From contig OW568877.1 in the NCBI GenBank assembly GCA_938743325.2, positions 124,001 to 188,000 of the forward strand: DNA of 64,000 bases, in the 5' to 3' direction. Below the pieces are notes generated by a model. The model was not told the DNA's origin and did not search any database. It saw only the letters and a list, made by a program, of their open reading frames with translations. The DNA is from Pycnococcus provasolii. Its lineage: Eukaryota > Chlorophyta > Pseudoscourfieldiophyceae > Pseudoscourfieldiales > Pycnococcaceae. Shown in pieces: positions 38,301 to 46,102 of this stretch. Position 1 is the first letter of the stretch, and the number at the start of each line of letters is the position of its first letter. A program made the position numbers and the translations under genes.

Positions 38301-38953
38301 AGGAGGGCCTGAACCTTCTTGAGGAGCTCTTGCACTACTTCGCGGAGAGCGAGCACGCTTCAGCCTTCTACCGCGCGTATTTCCACCAGATTCTCCAAGT
38401 GACGCTCGGCCTGCTGACGGATACCATGCACAAGCCTGGTTTCAAGCACCACGTTCGCATTCTGAGCAACGTGCTCGCTTACCTGGATGCACCTCAGAAG
38501 GATCCACTGTGGGACGTTGACGCGTCGGCGACTGTCGCGGCGGCGACGGCGGCGTCGAGGGGCGAGGCGATTCCCGAGGGATCGCCTGCTCCTGAGCCTG
38601 CGGCTGCGGCGGCTGCAGCTGCGTTGTATACCGACAATGCGACGTACGTGCGCGACTACCTGCATGCCATTCTTCTGCGCAGCTTCCCCAACCTGGGCAG
38701 TGCGACGAGCTTGGAGCTGGCGAAGGGAATGATTGAGCGTCGTTCGGACTACCGTGCCTTCAAGCAGCTGATTCGCGACTTTTTGGTCGCCTCGAAGGTG
38801 TACGGCGGCACGGAAGCTGGCAGTCTGTTTGACGAGGAGGCTGCCGCCGCAGCCCGTCGCGAGGAGGAGGCTTTGCATACACGCGTGCCAGGCATGATGC
38901 CCGTGAGCGCCTTGCCTCCGGACTCGATGGACGGCCAGCCTGGCTTCGCATAG
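35363..38953 (+). CDS. XPO1: Exportin-1 (CRM1), nuclear export receptor
   Basis: 1196 residues, slightly longer than human CRM1 (1071) because of a ~65-residue Pro/Ala/Ser-rich N-terminal extension. It is a HEAT-repeat karyopherin that binds leucine-rich export signals together with Ran-GTP and carries cargo through nuclear pores. The CRIME/importin-beta N-terminal region ([17 protein letters not shown]) and the central hallmark ([20 protein letters not shown], then [20 protein letters not shown]) are nearly identical to other CRM1 proteins. Cys610 in [15 protein letters not shown] aligns with human Cys528, the cysteine alkylated by leptomycin B. The C-terminal acidic tail is replaced by a Pro/Met-rich end. 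It is intronless over 3.6 kb. TGTAA signals lie at 39151-39155 and near 39211. Confidence 0.96.
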   Translation: [1196 protein letters not shown]

Positions 38954-39004
38954 GCGAGGAGAAAGAGTCAGGGTTAGGGTCGTGGTGCGCAGATGCGCGC
39001 GCGT

Positions 39005-39120
39005 CTCTCTCCCCGTCTCTGGTTTCTATCGTCCGTCTCTCTCTCTCTCCTTCTCCTTCTCTCTCTCTGTCTTTCTTTCTCCCTCTCTCTTCTCTCCCTC
39101 TCTCTCTCCTTCCTCCTCCT
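39005..39120. repeat. CT-rich microsatellite
   Basis: About 115 bp of CTCT, CTTT and CCTT units lie in the exportin-1 3' region, followed by T-rich sequence at 39176-39205. Confidence 0.85.
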
Positions 39121-39192
39121 CTTTCCTACCAAAAAAATTCACATACCTGCTGTAAACAACAACTACTACTACATCTTTTTTTTCTTCTTTTT

Positions 39193-39477
39193 TTAACTTT
39201 TTTTCTTCTCTGTAATAAAGGGCACCACAGTATCCGATACGGGCGCGTGAGTGTCGTCGATGTATGCTAGAAGAGCACCATCCTGCTCGGGGTCTGTGAA
39301 GTCGAATGATGCACACGGTCGGCGGTGGTCGATGTGCCACGTTCCCTTGTTTTCCCACGTCATACCCGTGGTGAACTGCGACTCGAGGTAAGCCCTGAAC
39401 TCGACGATCGAGCATCCGAGCAACTCTATCGTGTGCATGTCGTCTTGTTTTCTCTTCTTACTCCATGGTATCTTCAT
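39193..39477 (-). pseudogene. HNH nuclease fossil of giant-virus/phage type
   Basis: The minus-strand translation contains ELLGCSIVEFRAYLESQF and MTWENKGTWHIDHRRPCASF. This is the signature of the HNH endonuclease family common in large algal DNA viruses and phages (LLGC-x-FR-x-hLE-x-QFT-x-GMTW-x-N-x-G-x-WHIDH-x-x-PC). The sequence is a fragment and looks broken. Upstream minus-strand sequence to ~39700 has some coding character and may belong to the same insertion. It is most simply an old transfer from a virus or intron-borne element. Confidence 0.6.
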
Positions 39478-39699
39478 GCCGGTTTGATGGCGTGGCGCGT
39501 CTTTTTTTGCAGTGATTGGTCTTTTTCATGGCTCTCAGGGACGTTCTTGACGTACCCTTCCTCGAGCACCACAGCTGACAAGAAGGGTTGCTTGCGCAAT
39601 CTTCAAGACCGTTTCGTCGTTGTCTGAATCGTCGACGTAGTTGTTTTCCCTCAGCCATGCGATTAATTTTTTCGGTAGTTCGTTTTTGTTGTTGTTGGC

Positions 39700-40288
39700 C
39701 GCTTGGAGGGCGCCTGCCCAAGACGGGCGGCTCGCGTGAGCCCATGACCCCTTCGCTACTGACGGAGACCCGCGGTTGCACGCCGTGGAGTGCCGGCGCC
39801 ATCCTAATGACTTTGCCGATCGATGTCGACGTCGGGAAAGTCCTTGAGTGATTGGAGTACGTCGGGTGAAAGAAACGTTCCTTCCCTTGGCGCGAACTAC
39901 CTATATAACTGTTCAAGAATCAAGAAGGAGCGCGACCGGGATCCCCAAACCAACCCTCCCCAACCTCCCCAAAAAATCCCCCAAAACCTACGATAAAGAG
40001 GGAAAGGTATCCCAAAAGATATCCCCCAACCTCGAGCCCCAACCAGTTCCCCAAACCCGAGGAATTATCCCCATATGGTGGATCCCCAGAAACCCCGAGG
40101 AGACCAAATCAGGGACTAAACTTCAGATGACGTGGCATTTGGGGTTGAATTCCCTGACCAACCCCGATCGTGCTGGGTCCCATTTTTTTTCTTTTCTGCT
40201 CCGCCATTGACGTCACTCGTTTTTTTGTTTTTTTTCAGTTTTTTGTTTTTTGGTTTTTTGGTTTTTCTGAGCTCATTCATTCTCCGCA
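39700..40288. other. Intergenic region upstream of the RelA/SpoT gene
   Basis: A stretch rich in CCCC and AAAAA blocks (about 39940-40090) and a T-rich, TTTTTTG-repeat stretch (40185-40266) lie just before the ATG. No gene was recognised. Confidence 0.4.
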
Positions 40289-42340
40289 ATGACAATGCCT
40301 CCGCCGATGTCGTCTCTCAATCCGCAGCATCATCAATCATGTCGGTGTCCCAGGGCTCATGGTAGACCCGTGGACTTGACCCATGGACGCCTCGCTTCTT
40401 TTAGACGCCAGAGGCTGCATGGACTGATATCGTCATTGTCGTTTGACCACTCTTCCACTCCGCAGCACTACTGTTTGCATTCTTCCCGTGGTTTGGTTTG
40501 GCGTCTTCATGGTTCGGCGTCAGAATCGGCATCGCCGTCACCGCCCTTTCTGATGGAGTCGTCCGATTCCAATAATGCAAATGACATTAGTCGGAGGAGT
40601 CTATCCTTAGCAGGAGGAGGAGGAGGAGGAGGAGGAGAGTCTGCTGTGAGCTGGTTGTCGTCGCCTTTGACGTCTCAGGCCATTAAGACGTGCGAACCGC
40701 TCCTGCGAAGACACCCAAGTTCGCAGTCCCAACTTCAACCTCGAGAAGACGCGAATCTCCAAAACGCACTCGTGCTCGCAAACATACTGCACGAAGACGT
40801 GCAGGCGCAGGACGACGTGTGCGCAGCAGCCATCTACGCGGAAACCATCGCACTCGGATACGAAAAACACCTCACAGCCGACGGACTGTGCACAACAGAC
40901 CACGTCTGGAGAATGGCGAAACGCATACACGAAGTGAGAGAAATTCTTGGCGACCCCGCCGTCGTGCGCGACGACGCGCTCGCCAAGGAGGCACGGAGAA
41001 AGGCTCTGCGAAACGCGGGCACGAGGGCGGTGGCTGTCGACTGCGCACGCACGCTGCTTGCGATGAGACTCGCGGCGAACAACACGCCAGGAGCCGCGGC
41101 TGGGCCGGGAAAGCAGGAACTCGCGCTGCGCGCCGCGCAGCTTCACGCGCCACTCGCAAGATCCCTGCGTCTCGGCGTCGTGCCTCTGGTGTCGAGCAGA
41201 GATCGAGCAAGCGTCAACAACAGGGGGACGGCGGCAACCATCGCGGGGAGCACCGCTGCCGGCGTGGGCGTGGAACTCGAAAGCCTTGCTCTAGCCGCAC
41301 TCGTGCCACGTGCTTGGCACAGGGCGCTTAGACAGCTTGCGCTGCAAGGTGAGACGTACGACGAACTGCTCGACTCTCTTGCTCGCACCCTCGCTTCTGC
41401 CATCGAGCGAGCGCCGTGGGTTGACGAGGCGAAATTTCTGACGCGGATGGCACACGAAGAGGCTTGCGTTGAGCCGTTGGCGTTGAGAGCCGACAACGAG
41501 TGCATTTCAGTGTACCGCAACGGCGGCGACGGCAGCGGCAGCGGTAGCAGCAGCTCCGTGTCATCGCGCATCCCGCTCGCGGAAGTGCACACGGCATTTG
41601 AGGACCTCCCCTGGCCTCTCGCCGCGCGCCTGGAGGTGTTTCACAGGCGCAAGACGCTGACGAGCGCGGTGCGCAAGATGCTGCGCACGGGAGTCGAGGC
41701 ACCGTCGAACTTGCGTGACCTTCTCGGAATTCGCGTCGTTGTGCACCCTCCGAACAAGTGCAAGACGGTAGACGACGACGACATCTGGCGCGAGGCGAGA
41801 GCATGTGCAGCGTGCTACGCGGTGAAGGCTATCATGGACGCCCTGCAGGAGTTTGGCGAGGTTGTGCCTCTGCGCACGAAGGACTACATCGCCTCGCCGA
41901 AGCTGGAGAATGGATACCAAAGCCTGCATGCGACGTACCGCATCACGACGACGGGTGACGAGAAGCACGACCAGGAGGTTGTTTTCCTGGAGGTTCAGAT
42001 TCGCACGGCAGGTATGCACCGCGAGGCTGAGTATGGCGCTGCGCGCCACGAATGGTACAAAGGTGGTGTCGTTCGCGTGAGCGATTGGCATGCCGCTGCT
42101 CTTGCGAGTCTTCCTTCGAGCGACTCGATGGACGACGGCGGCGGCGGCATTCCGTCGGCGAACGAGGAGGCTATGTTTGCTTCCCTCCCTTCTTCAGACG
42201 TCTCCTTACGCCGCAGCTTTCGCAGCGACGAGCCGTCGGACATGACAGCCGAGCAAGCTCACCTCGCAGACCGGGAAGCGGCACGCGTTGCCGCAGCCCT
42301 CCGTGGCGCAGTTCGCAATGCGAACCGTGTTACTGGATGA
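40289..42340 (+). CDS. RelA/SpoT homologue, (p)ppGpp synthetase, probably plastid
   Basis: 683 residues. The first ~100 are Ser/Arg/His-rich and fit a transit peptide. Residues ~155-230 align with the HD hydrolase region, but the His-Asp pair is gone (AAAIYAETIA where family members have ALLHDVVED), so (p)ppGpp hydrolysis is not expected. The synthetase half is intact: FHRRKTLTSAVRKM (nucleotide-binding basic block), LRDLLGIRVVV (metal-binding Asp), KDYIASPKLENGYQSLHAT and LEVQIRTAGMHREAEYG (catalytic Glu). No TGS/ACT regulatory domains and no EF-hands follow, unlike long RSH proteins and plant CRSH. It transfers pyrophosphate from ATP to GDP/GTP and would adjust plastid transcription and translation. 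Poly-Gly and Ser/Gly runs near nt 40615 and 41530 are simple-repeat insertions. Confidence 0.88.
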   Translation: MTMPPPMSSLNPQHHQSCRCPRAHGRPVDLTHGRLASFRRQRLHGLISSLSFDHSSTPQHYCLHSSRGLVWRLHGSASESASPSPPFLMESSDSNNANDISRRSLSLAGGGGGGGGESAVSWLSSPLTSQAIKTCEPLLRRHPSSQSQLQPREDANLQNALVLANILHEDVQAQDDVCAAAIYAETIALGYEKHLTADGLCTTDHVWRMAKRIHEVREILGDPAVVRDDALAKEARRKALRNAGTRAVAVDCARTLLAMRLAANNTPGAAAGPGKQELALRAAQLHAPLARSLRLGVVPLVSSRDRASVNNRGTAATIAGSTAAGVGVELESLALAALVPRAWHRALRQLALQGETYDELLDSLARTLASAIERAPWVDEAKFLTRMAHEEACVEPLALRADNECISVYRNGGDGSGSGSSSSVSSRIPLAEVHTAFEDLPWPLAARLEVFHRRKTLTSAVRKMLRTGVEAPSNLRDLLGIRVVVHPPNKCKTVDDDDIWREARACAACYAVKAIMDALQEFGEVVPLRTKDYIASPKLENGYQSLHATYRITTTGDEKHDQEVVFLEVQIRTAGMHREAEYGAARHEWYKGGVVRVSDWHAAALASLPSSDSMDDGGGGIPSANEEAMFASLPSSDVSLRRSFRSDEPSDMTAEQAHLADREAARVAAALRGAVRNANRVTG

Positions 42341-42395
42341 AGTATGAAGAGTAACGTGTTCTTTTTTTGTTTGTATTCAACGTACGTTATTTCTT

Positions 42396-42400
42396 TTACA
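42396..42400 (-). promoter_or_regulatory. TGTAA polyadenylation signal (minus strand)
   Basis: It reads TGTAA on the minus strand, 112 bp past the stop of the small acidic protein gene, and lies inside the 3' flank of the convergent RelA/SpoT gene. Confidence 0.4.
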
Positions 42401-42511
42401 CAAGCAAGCACCGACCGAAAAAAAAACTAAAAAAAACTAAAAAGAAGAAGAAGAAGATTCGTTTATCCTTTCCCGTAAGTAAGTGAAATGCACCCTGGTT
42501 TTCCGTTAAAG

Positions 42512-43102
42512 TTAGTCCAGTTCCACGGATTCTGTCGCTTCTATGCTCGCGAATGCGTCAAAGTCGTCGTCGTCCTGCGATCCTTTCTTGTTCTTTTGCC
42601 CCTTTGATTCTTTTTTGTTTCCTTTTGTCTTATCCTGCGTTTCGTCGCCCCAGTCTGCTTCCCAGTCATCTTCATTGTAGCTCTGCATGAGCGTCGCCGT
42701 CTTTGGCTTATTGTTCTTCGGCATCTTTTTGGGCATGGCTTTTTTCAGAATCTCTTTTTGTTTTTCCAGTTCTTCTTCGTCGACACTTTCCCACGGGTCT
42801 TTGAGAGGCAGATCCTCGTCATCGTCGTCGTCTTCATCTAGGTAGTCCAAGTACGCGCGTGACTTGTTACATCGAGAGACATCACGAGCACGAGCACGAA
42901 GAAGTCGTCGTGATCCCAACGCAGGGGAACGCATCATCATCATCGATGGTGATGATGATGATGAGGATGATGGTCGGAGCAAAGACTTAAGAGGAGAGCG
43001 TTGATGAATGCTCTGAAAAGAGAGAGGACCCAGAGGAGCTGCTGTCTTCATCCTCACACACGGAGGAGCAGGAGCGTGAGTCGTCATCATCGCGGCGGAC
43101 AT
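42512..43102 (-). CDS. Small acidic/lysine-rich protein, probably organelle-targeted
   Basis: 196 residues. The N-terminal ~80 residues are Ser/Arg/Met-rich and lack acidic residues, typical of a chloroplast transit peptide. The rest alternates acidic blocks (EDDDDDEDLP, YNEDDWEADWGDE) and lysine-rich segments (KKAMPKKMPKNNKPK), and looks disordered. No family was recognised. The DPWESVDEEELEKQKEIL segment is the most protein-like and may be a short helix binding another factor. It converges with the RelA/SpoT gene. Confidence 0.65.
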   Translation of the reverse strand: MSAAMMTTHAPAPPCVRMKTAAPLGPLSFQSIHQRSPLKSLLRPSSSSSSSPSMMMMRSPALGSRRLLRARARDVSRCNKSRAYLDYLDEDDDDDEDLPLKDPWESVDEEELEKQKEILKKAMPKKMPKNNKPKTATLMQSYNEDDWEADWGDETQDKTKGNKKESKGQKNKKGSQDDDDFDAFASIEATESVELD

Positions 43103-43413
43103 TTAATTAAGAGGCACCGAAGATAAATGATGGTGTGCAACACTTCTCCTACTGAATGTGTATAATATCACGGGCCCCCCCCTAGCTAGGAAGAGGGGGG
43201 ATTCGTTCGGCCTGCCTGACCGGACTGACTGGATTCCAGGGAGGGAGTTGAAAAAGATTTTAAGATTGAGCCCCGAGATCAGATTTCCTCATTATTCAGG
43301 GATACACCTTGTCGACGAAGGCCGTTTTGAAAATAAGGTCGCCTAGCTAGTATCCCTACCCGTACCCCCTCCCTCCCCCCACGCCACCTTATTTTTCTGT
43401 CGTCGACAAGGTC
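43103..43413. other. Upstream flank of the terminal-repeat element; no gene seen
   Basis: It contains a C-run near 43172 and the sequence GTCGACGAAGGCC/GTCGTCGACAAGG on both sides of 43310-43410. Nothing coding was recognised. Confidence 0.35.
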
Positions 43414-43652
43414 AGAGAGCGGAGCAAGGTATGGCAGTGACGGCACGCCCGTCACCATATACCCACGTTTCCGCAGTGCATGCAAGGTGTTTGGCACCTA
43501 GCGGTCTGAGCATCGGGGGACCGTTCAGGGATGGGAAGGGTCCCCGAGTGCGCGAACAGACAGGGTTAACATTGGTTAATAGTTGGGAGAGCCGGCTAGG
43601 TACTGGAGAGCCGGCACGTTGTCCTAGGTCTTTTAGTTTTTCTTTAATACAC
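43414..43652 (+). repeat. 239-bp direct repeat A, left copy
   Basis: Identical by eye to 44485-44723. It ends AATACAC six bases before the ATG of the internal ORF. Confidence 0.9.
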
Positions 43653-43657
43653 TGGTT

Positions 43658-44149
43658 ATGGCGGACGTCGCCTCCGCTGTAGAAGAAGATTCCTCGCCGG
43701 CTGGCTCCTCGCCCGTTCTGGTAGCGTCTGTAGTGGCGCCACCAGAGGCGGCGGAGGCCGTGGTCCCGAGCGAGGAAACGCCGGCTCCTAGCGGAGCTAT
43801 ACCGTCCACCTTAGAGCGCGCGAGCGCGCTTTGGCCGCTGTCGAGCGGAGCTGAGTCCGACGGCGTATCTCTAGGAGAGAGCGTGTACGCTCTCCTGGCC
43901 CAGCTTGAGGCTGGAGGTGCGAACTTTCTATACGCGCGCGGACCAAGCAGAGCGGAGCGTGTAGAGCTACTTGCCCAACTGAGCGAGGCGAGCGCACAGT
44001 GGAGAGCGGGACGCACCTTTGCTAGCGACAACACTGCCACGGAGCTAGGCGCGCTCTTCGACGAGCTGAGTCAGCTGGGAAAGGAGACACCGACGGCTGC
44101 ACTGGACTTCTTTGGGGGGTCAGTCAAGCTAAACCCTGCTCTGGAATGA
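43658..44149 (+). CDS. Internal ORF of the terminal-repeat element, Gag-like, unknown
   Basis: 163 residues beginning MADVASAVEEDSSPAG. The first half is Ala/Pro/Ser/Glu-rich and disordered; the second half is helical (ESVYALLAQLEAG, AERVELLAQLSEASAQW). There is no zinc knuckle, protease or polymerase motif. Its position directly after the left repeat and its composition fit the N-terminal part of a Gag protein, but a domesticated or host-derived ORF is possible. The minus strand around 44130-44330 also has a protein-like frame (TEMRKRIEDGIRVRLE), so the coding strand of the 3' half is uncertain. Confidence 0.45.
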   Translation: MADVASAVEEDSSPAGSSPVLVASVVAPPEAAEAVVPSEETPAPSGAIPSTLERASALWPLSSGAESDGVSLGESVYALLAQLEAGGANFLYARGPSRAERVELLAQLSEASAQWRAGRTFASDNTATELGALFDELSQLGKETPTAALDFFGGSVKLNPALE

Positions 44150-44352
44150 TGGATGGTGCCGCCGGGTTATTGCGGATGCCGGAGGGTGGTTCATGAAGCG
44201 TGATGCCGTGGATCTGTACTTCAAGACGGACCCGGATACCATCCTCTATGCGCTTTCGCATCTCGGTGAACGTCTCGGCCTGCAGCGCGTCGGCGCCGCG
44301 CCATTGCCCGCCTCGTGACCCGCCCGCCCTCCCTTCTTCTGTTGGTGAGATG

Positions 44353-44482
44353 GTGGGCAACATGGACGGTAGGCGATCAGCAGCCAGCCTGGCACTGTCA
44401 CCTGCTCCCATGTTGGAAGGGTATAGGGTCTTTTTTTGGGCACACCTTCTTCCCTCACAGCCCATCCGGCTGGGCCAGGAAA
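44353..44482 (+). repeat. 130-bp direct repeat B, first copy
   Basis: Identical by eye to 44739-44868. Two bases separate it from the right copy of repeat A. Both B copies are preceded by CCGCCCTCCC-type sequence. Confidence 0.9.
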
Positions 44483-44484
44483 GA

Positions 44485-44723
44485 AGAGAGCGGAGCAAGG
44501 TATGGCAGTGACGGCACGCCCGTCACCATATACCCACGTTTCCGCAGTGCATGCAAGGTGTTTGGCACCTAGCGGTCTGAGCATCGGGGGACCGTTCAGG
44601 GATGGGAAGGGTCCCCGAGTGCGCGAACAGACAGGGTTAACATTGGTTAATAGTTGGGAGAGCCGGCTAGGTACTGGAGAGCCGGCACGTTGTCCTAGGT
44701 CTTTTAGTTTTTCTTTAATACAC
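44485..44723 (+). repeat. 239-bp direct repeat A, right copy
   Basis: Identical by eye to 43414-43652; offset between copies is 1071 bp. Confidence 0.9.
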
Positions 44724-44738
44724 CCGCCCTCCCACCCA

Positions 44739-44868
44739 GTGGGCAACATGGACGGTAGGCGATCAGCAGCCAGCCTGGCACTGTCACCTGCTCCCATGTT
44801 GGAAGGGTATAGGGTCTTTTTTTGGGCACACCTTCTTCCCTCACAGCCCATCCGGCTGGGCCAGGAAA
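44739..44868 (+). repeat. 130-bp direct repeat B, second copy
   Basis: Identical by eye to 44353-44482; offset between copies is 386 bp. It is followed by unrelated sequence (TCTAAAGG). Confidence 0.9.
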
Positions 44869-46102
44869 TCTAAAGGTTTATGGGATGGGATGGGACCACC
44901 ATGGCACATGGAGAGGTGTTCGACGACTATCATAGTCTACCGGGTAGGAAGGACTACCCTTTACCGTAGGAAGGACTTCCTAAAGCCTAAAGGTAAGGAC
45001 CCTTAAGGTAGTTATTAGGGCTACCCGCTACCTTAGGGCTATGTTACTTACTTTACAATAAAATACCACAGGTCAGTGTGTTGTTGCCGTTCACCGGTCC
45101 GGTCGTAGCTTAACACTATTCGTTCCGGGTAGAATTGGGGGGAAAACTCCAGGCAGCCTGGGAAAAACTCCACTCAAACCCTCAGCCTTTTCCCGGTTTG
45201 AATTCTGCCCGACTTGTCCCTACGACCAAGTCCCTGTTAGACGAGACATGTCGGCAGATGTCATGGCGTCGACGTTGAGCGGCCGACAAGGCCACAAAGT
45301 GTCGCTGGCTGAGTGGCTGAGTGGCTAGCTGAGATACTCAGTGGCTGGCGCGTTGGTTTTGGTCAACATGTAAGTACATGTAACGACATCTCATCTTTCT
45401 CGAGCCAACGTGGGTAGGTGGTGTCGACCTTAAGGGAGAGGGACATCTTAAGGCACCTTAAGAAGAGAGAGAGGTGAAGTTTTTATACACATGTTACAAG
45501 ATGTTGTTACTTAAAGACCACCAACACCCAAACAGATAGTCTGCCGGCCTGAGAGCCAGCCGGTCAGCTCATGTGAGCCGTCGGCGTCGGTGTCGGCGTC
45601 GCACCCCATGTCGCCATCGCCGTCGCACCCCATGTCGCCGTCGCCGTCGCGAGCGTTGTCGTGGTCGTCGTTTTCGCAAATGTGTGCCTTAACACCTTCA
45701 GGACGTGCTAAACCTTCGCGCGAATACAAGGAACCCTGTCTGAAAAGCACAGGTGACGTGCACACCGTGTGCGCCGCCACAGCGAAAACGACGCCACGGA
45801 TCGGCGAGAATGGGCAAGACCTCTCCGTTCTGTTTGGTCGGGGAAGGGAGGGGAGGGGAGTCGGATTTTTAGGGGTGTGCGAATTCGCACACTTGGAACG
45901 AATAGTGTTAATGCTTATTAGGATGGTAGAGTGGTAGACTACCTTAACAGCGGGTTTCCTTTTGTGGGTGGGCCCCAACCTGCCAACAACACCAGGGTTG
46001 CAGTCTTGCCCAGTAGGGTAAGACCACTGGCAACTGGCGACTCTCCAGGGAGGGGAGGGGTGTCCCGAACCAACCAGGCACCACGCCGTTTTCTCAAACG
46101 CC
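44869..46102. other. Repeat-rich intergenic DNA, no supported gene
   Basis: Short repeats dominate: GTAGGAAGGACT twice near 44943-44975; CCTTAAGG/CTAAAGG palindromic pieces at 44960-45020; GTGGCTGAGTGGCTGAG at about 45305-45330; and a CCCCATGTCGCCRTCGCCGTC duplication at 45600-45655. Long minus-strand frames over 45511-46128 are Asp/Gly-rich products of this microsatellite. No tRNA or rRNA was found. Confidence 0.45.

Larger units (their letters stand above)
43414..44868 (+). mobile_element. Compact terminal-repeat element (probable LTR kin, TRIM-like)
   Basis: Two identical 239-bp direct repeats (43414-43652 and 44485-44723) and two identical 130-bp repeats (44353-44482 and 44739-44868) are interleaved as A - ORF - B - A - B. 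The simplest reading is an LTR of the form B+A (369 bp, about 44354-44722, starting TG and ending CA). The left copy keeps only A, and a third copy on the right keeps only B. The interior has one 163-codon ORF and no reverse transcriptase or integrase, so it is non-autonomous. Identity of the repeats points to recent activity or rearrangement. Confidence 0.55.

Noticed and set aside
45080-45240. Possible tRNA-like or rRNA-like segment (GGTTTGAATTC resembles a T-loop)
   Set aside because: The flanking stem bases do not pair and no acceptor, anticodon or D-arm could be drawn.
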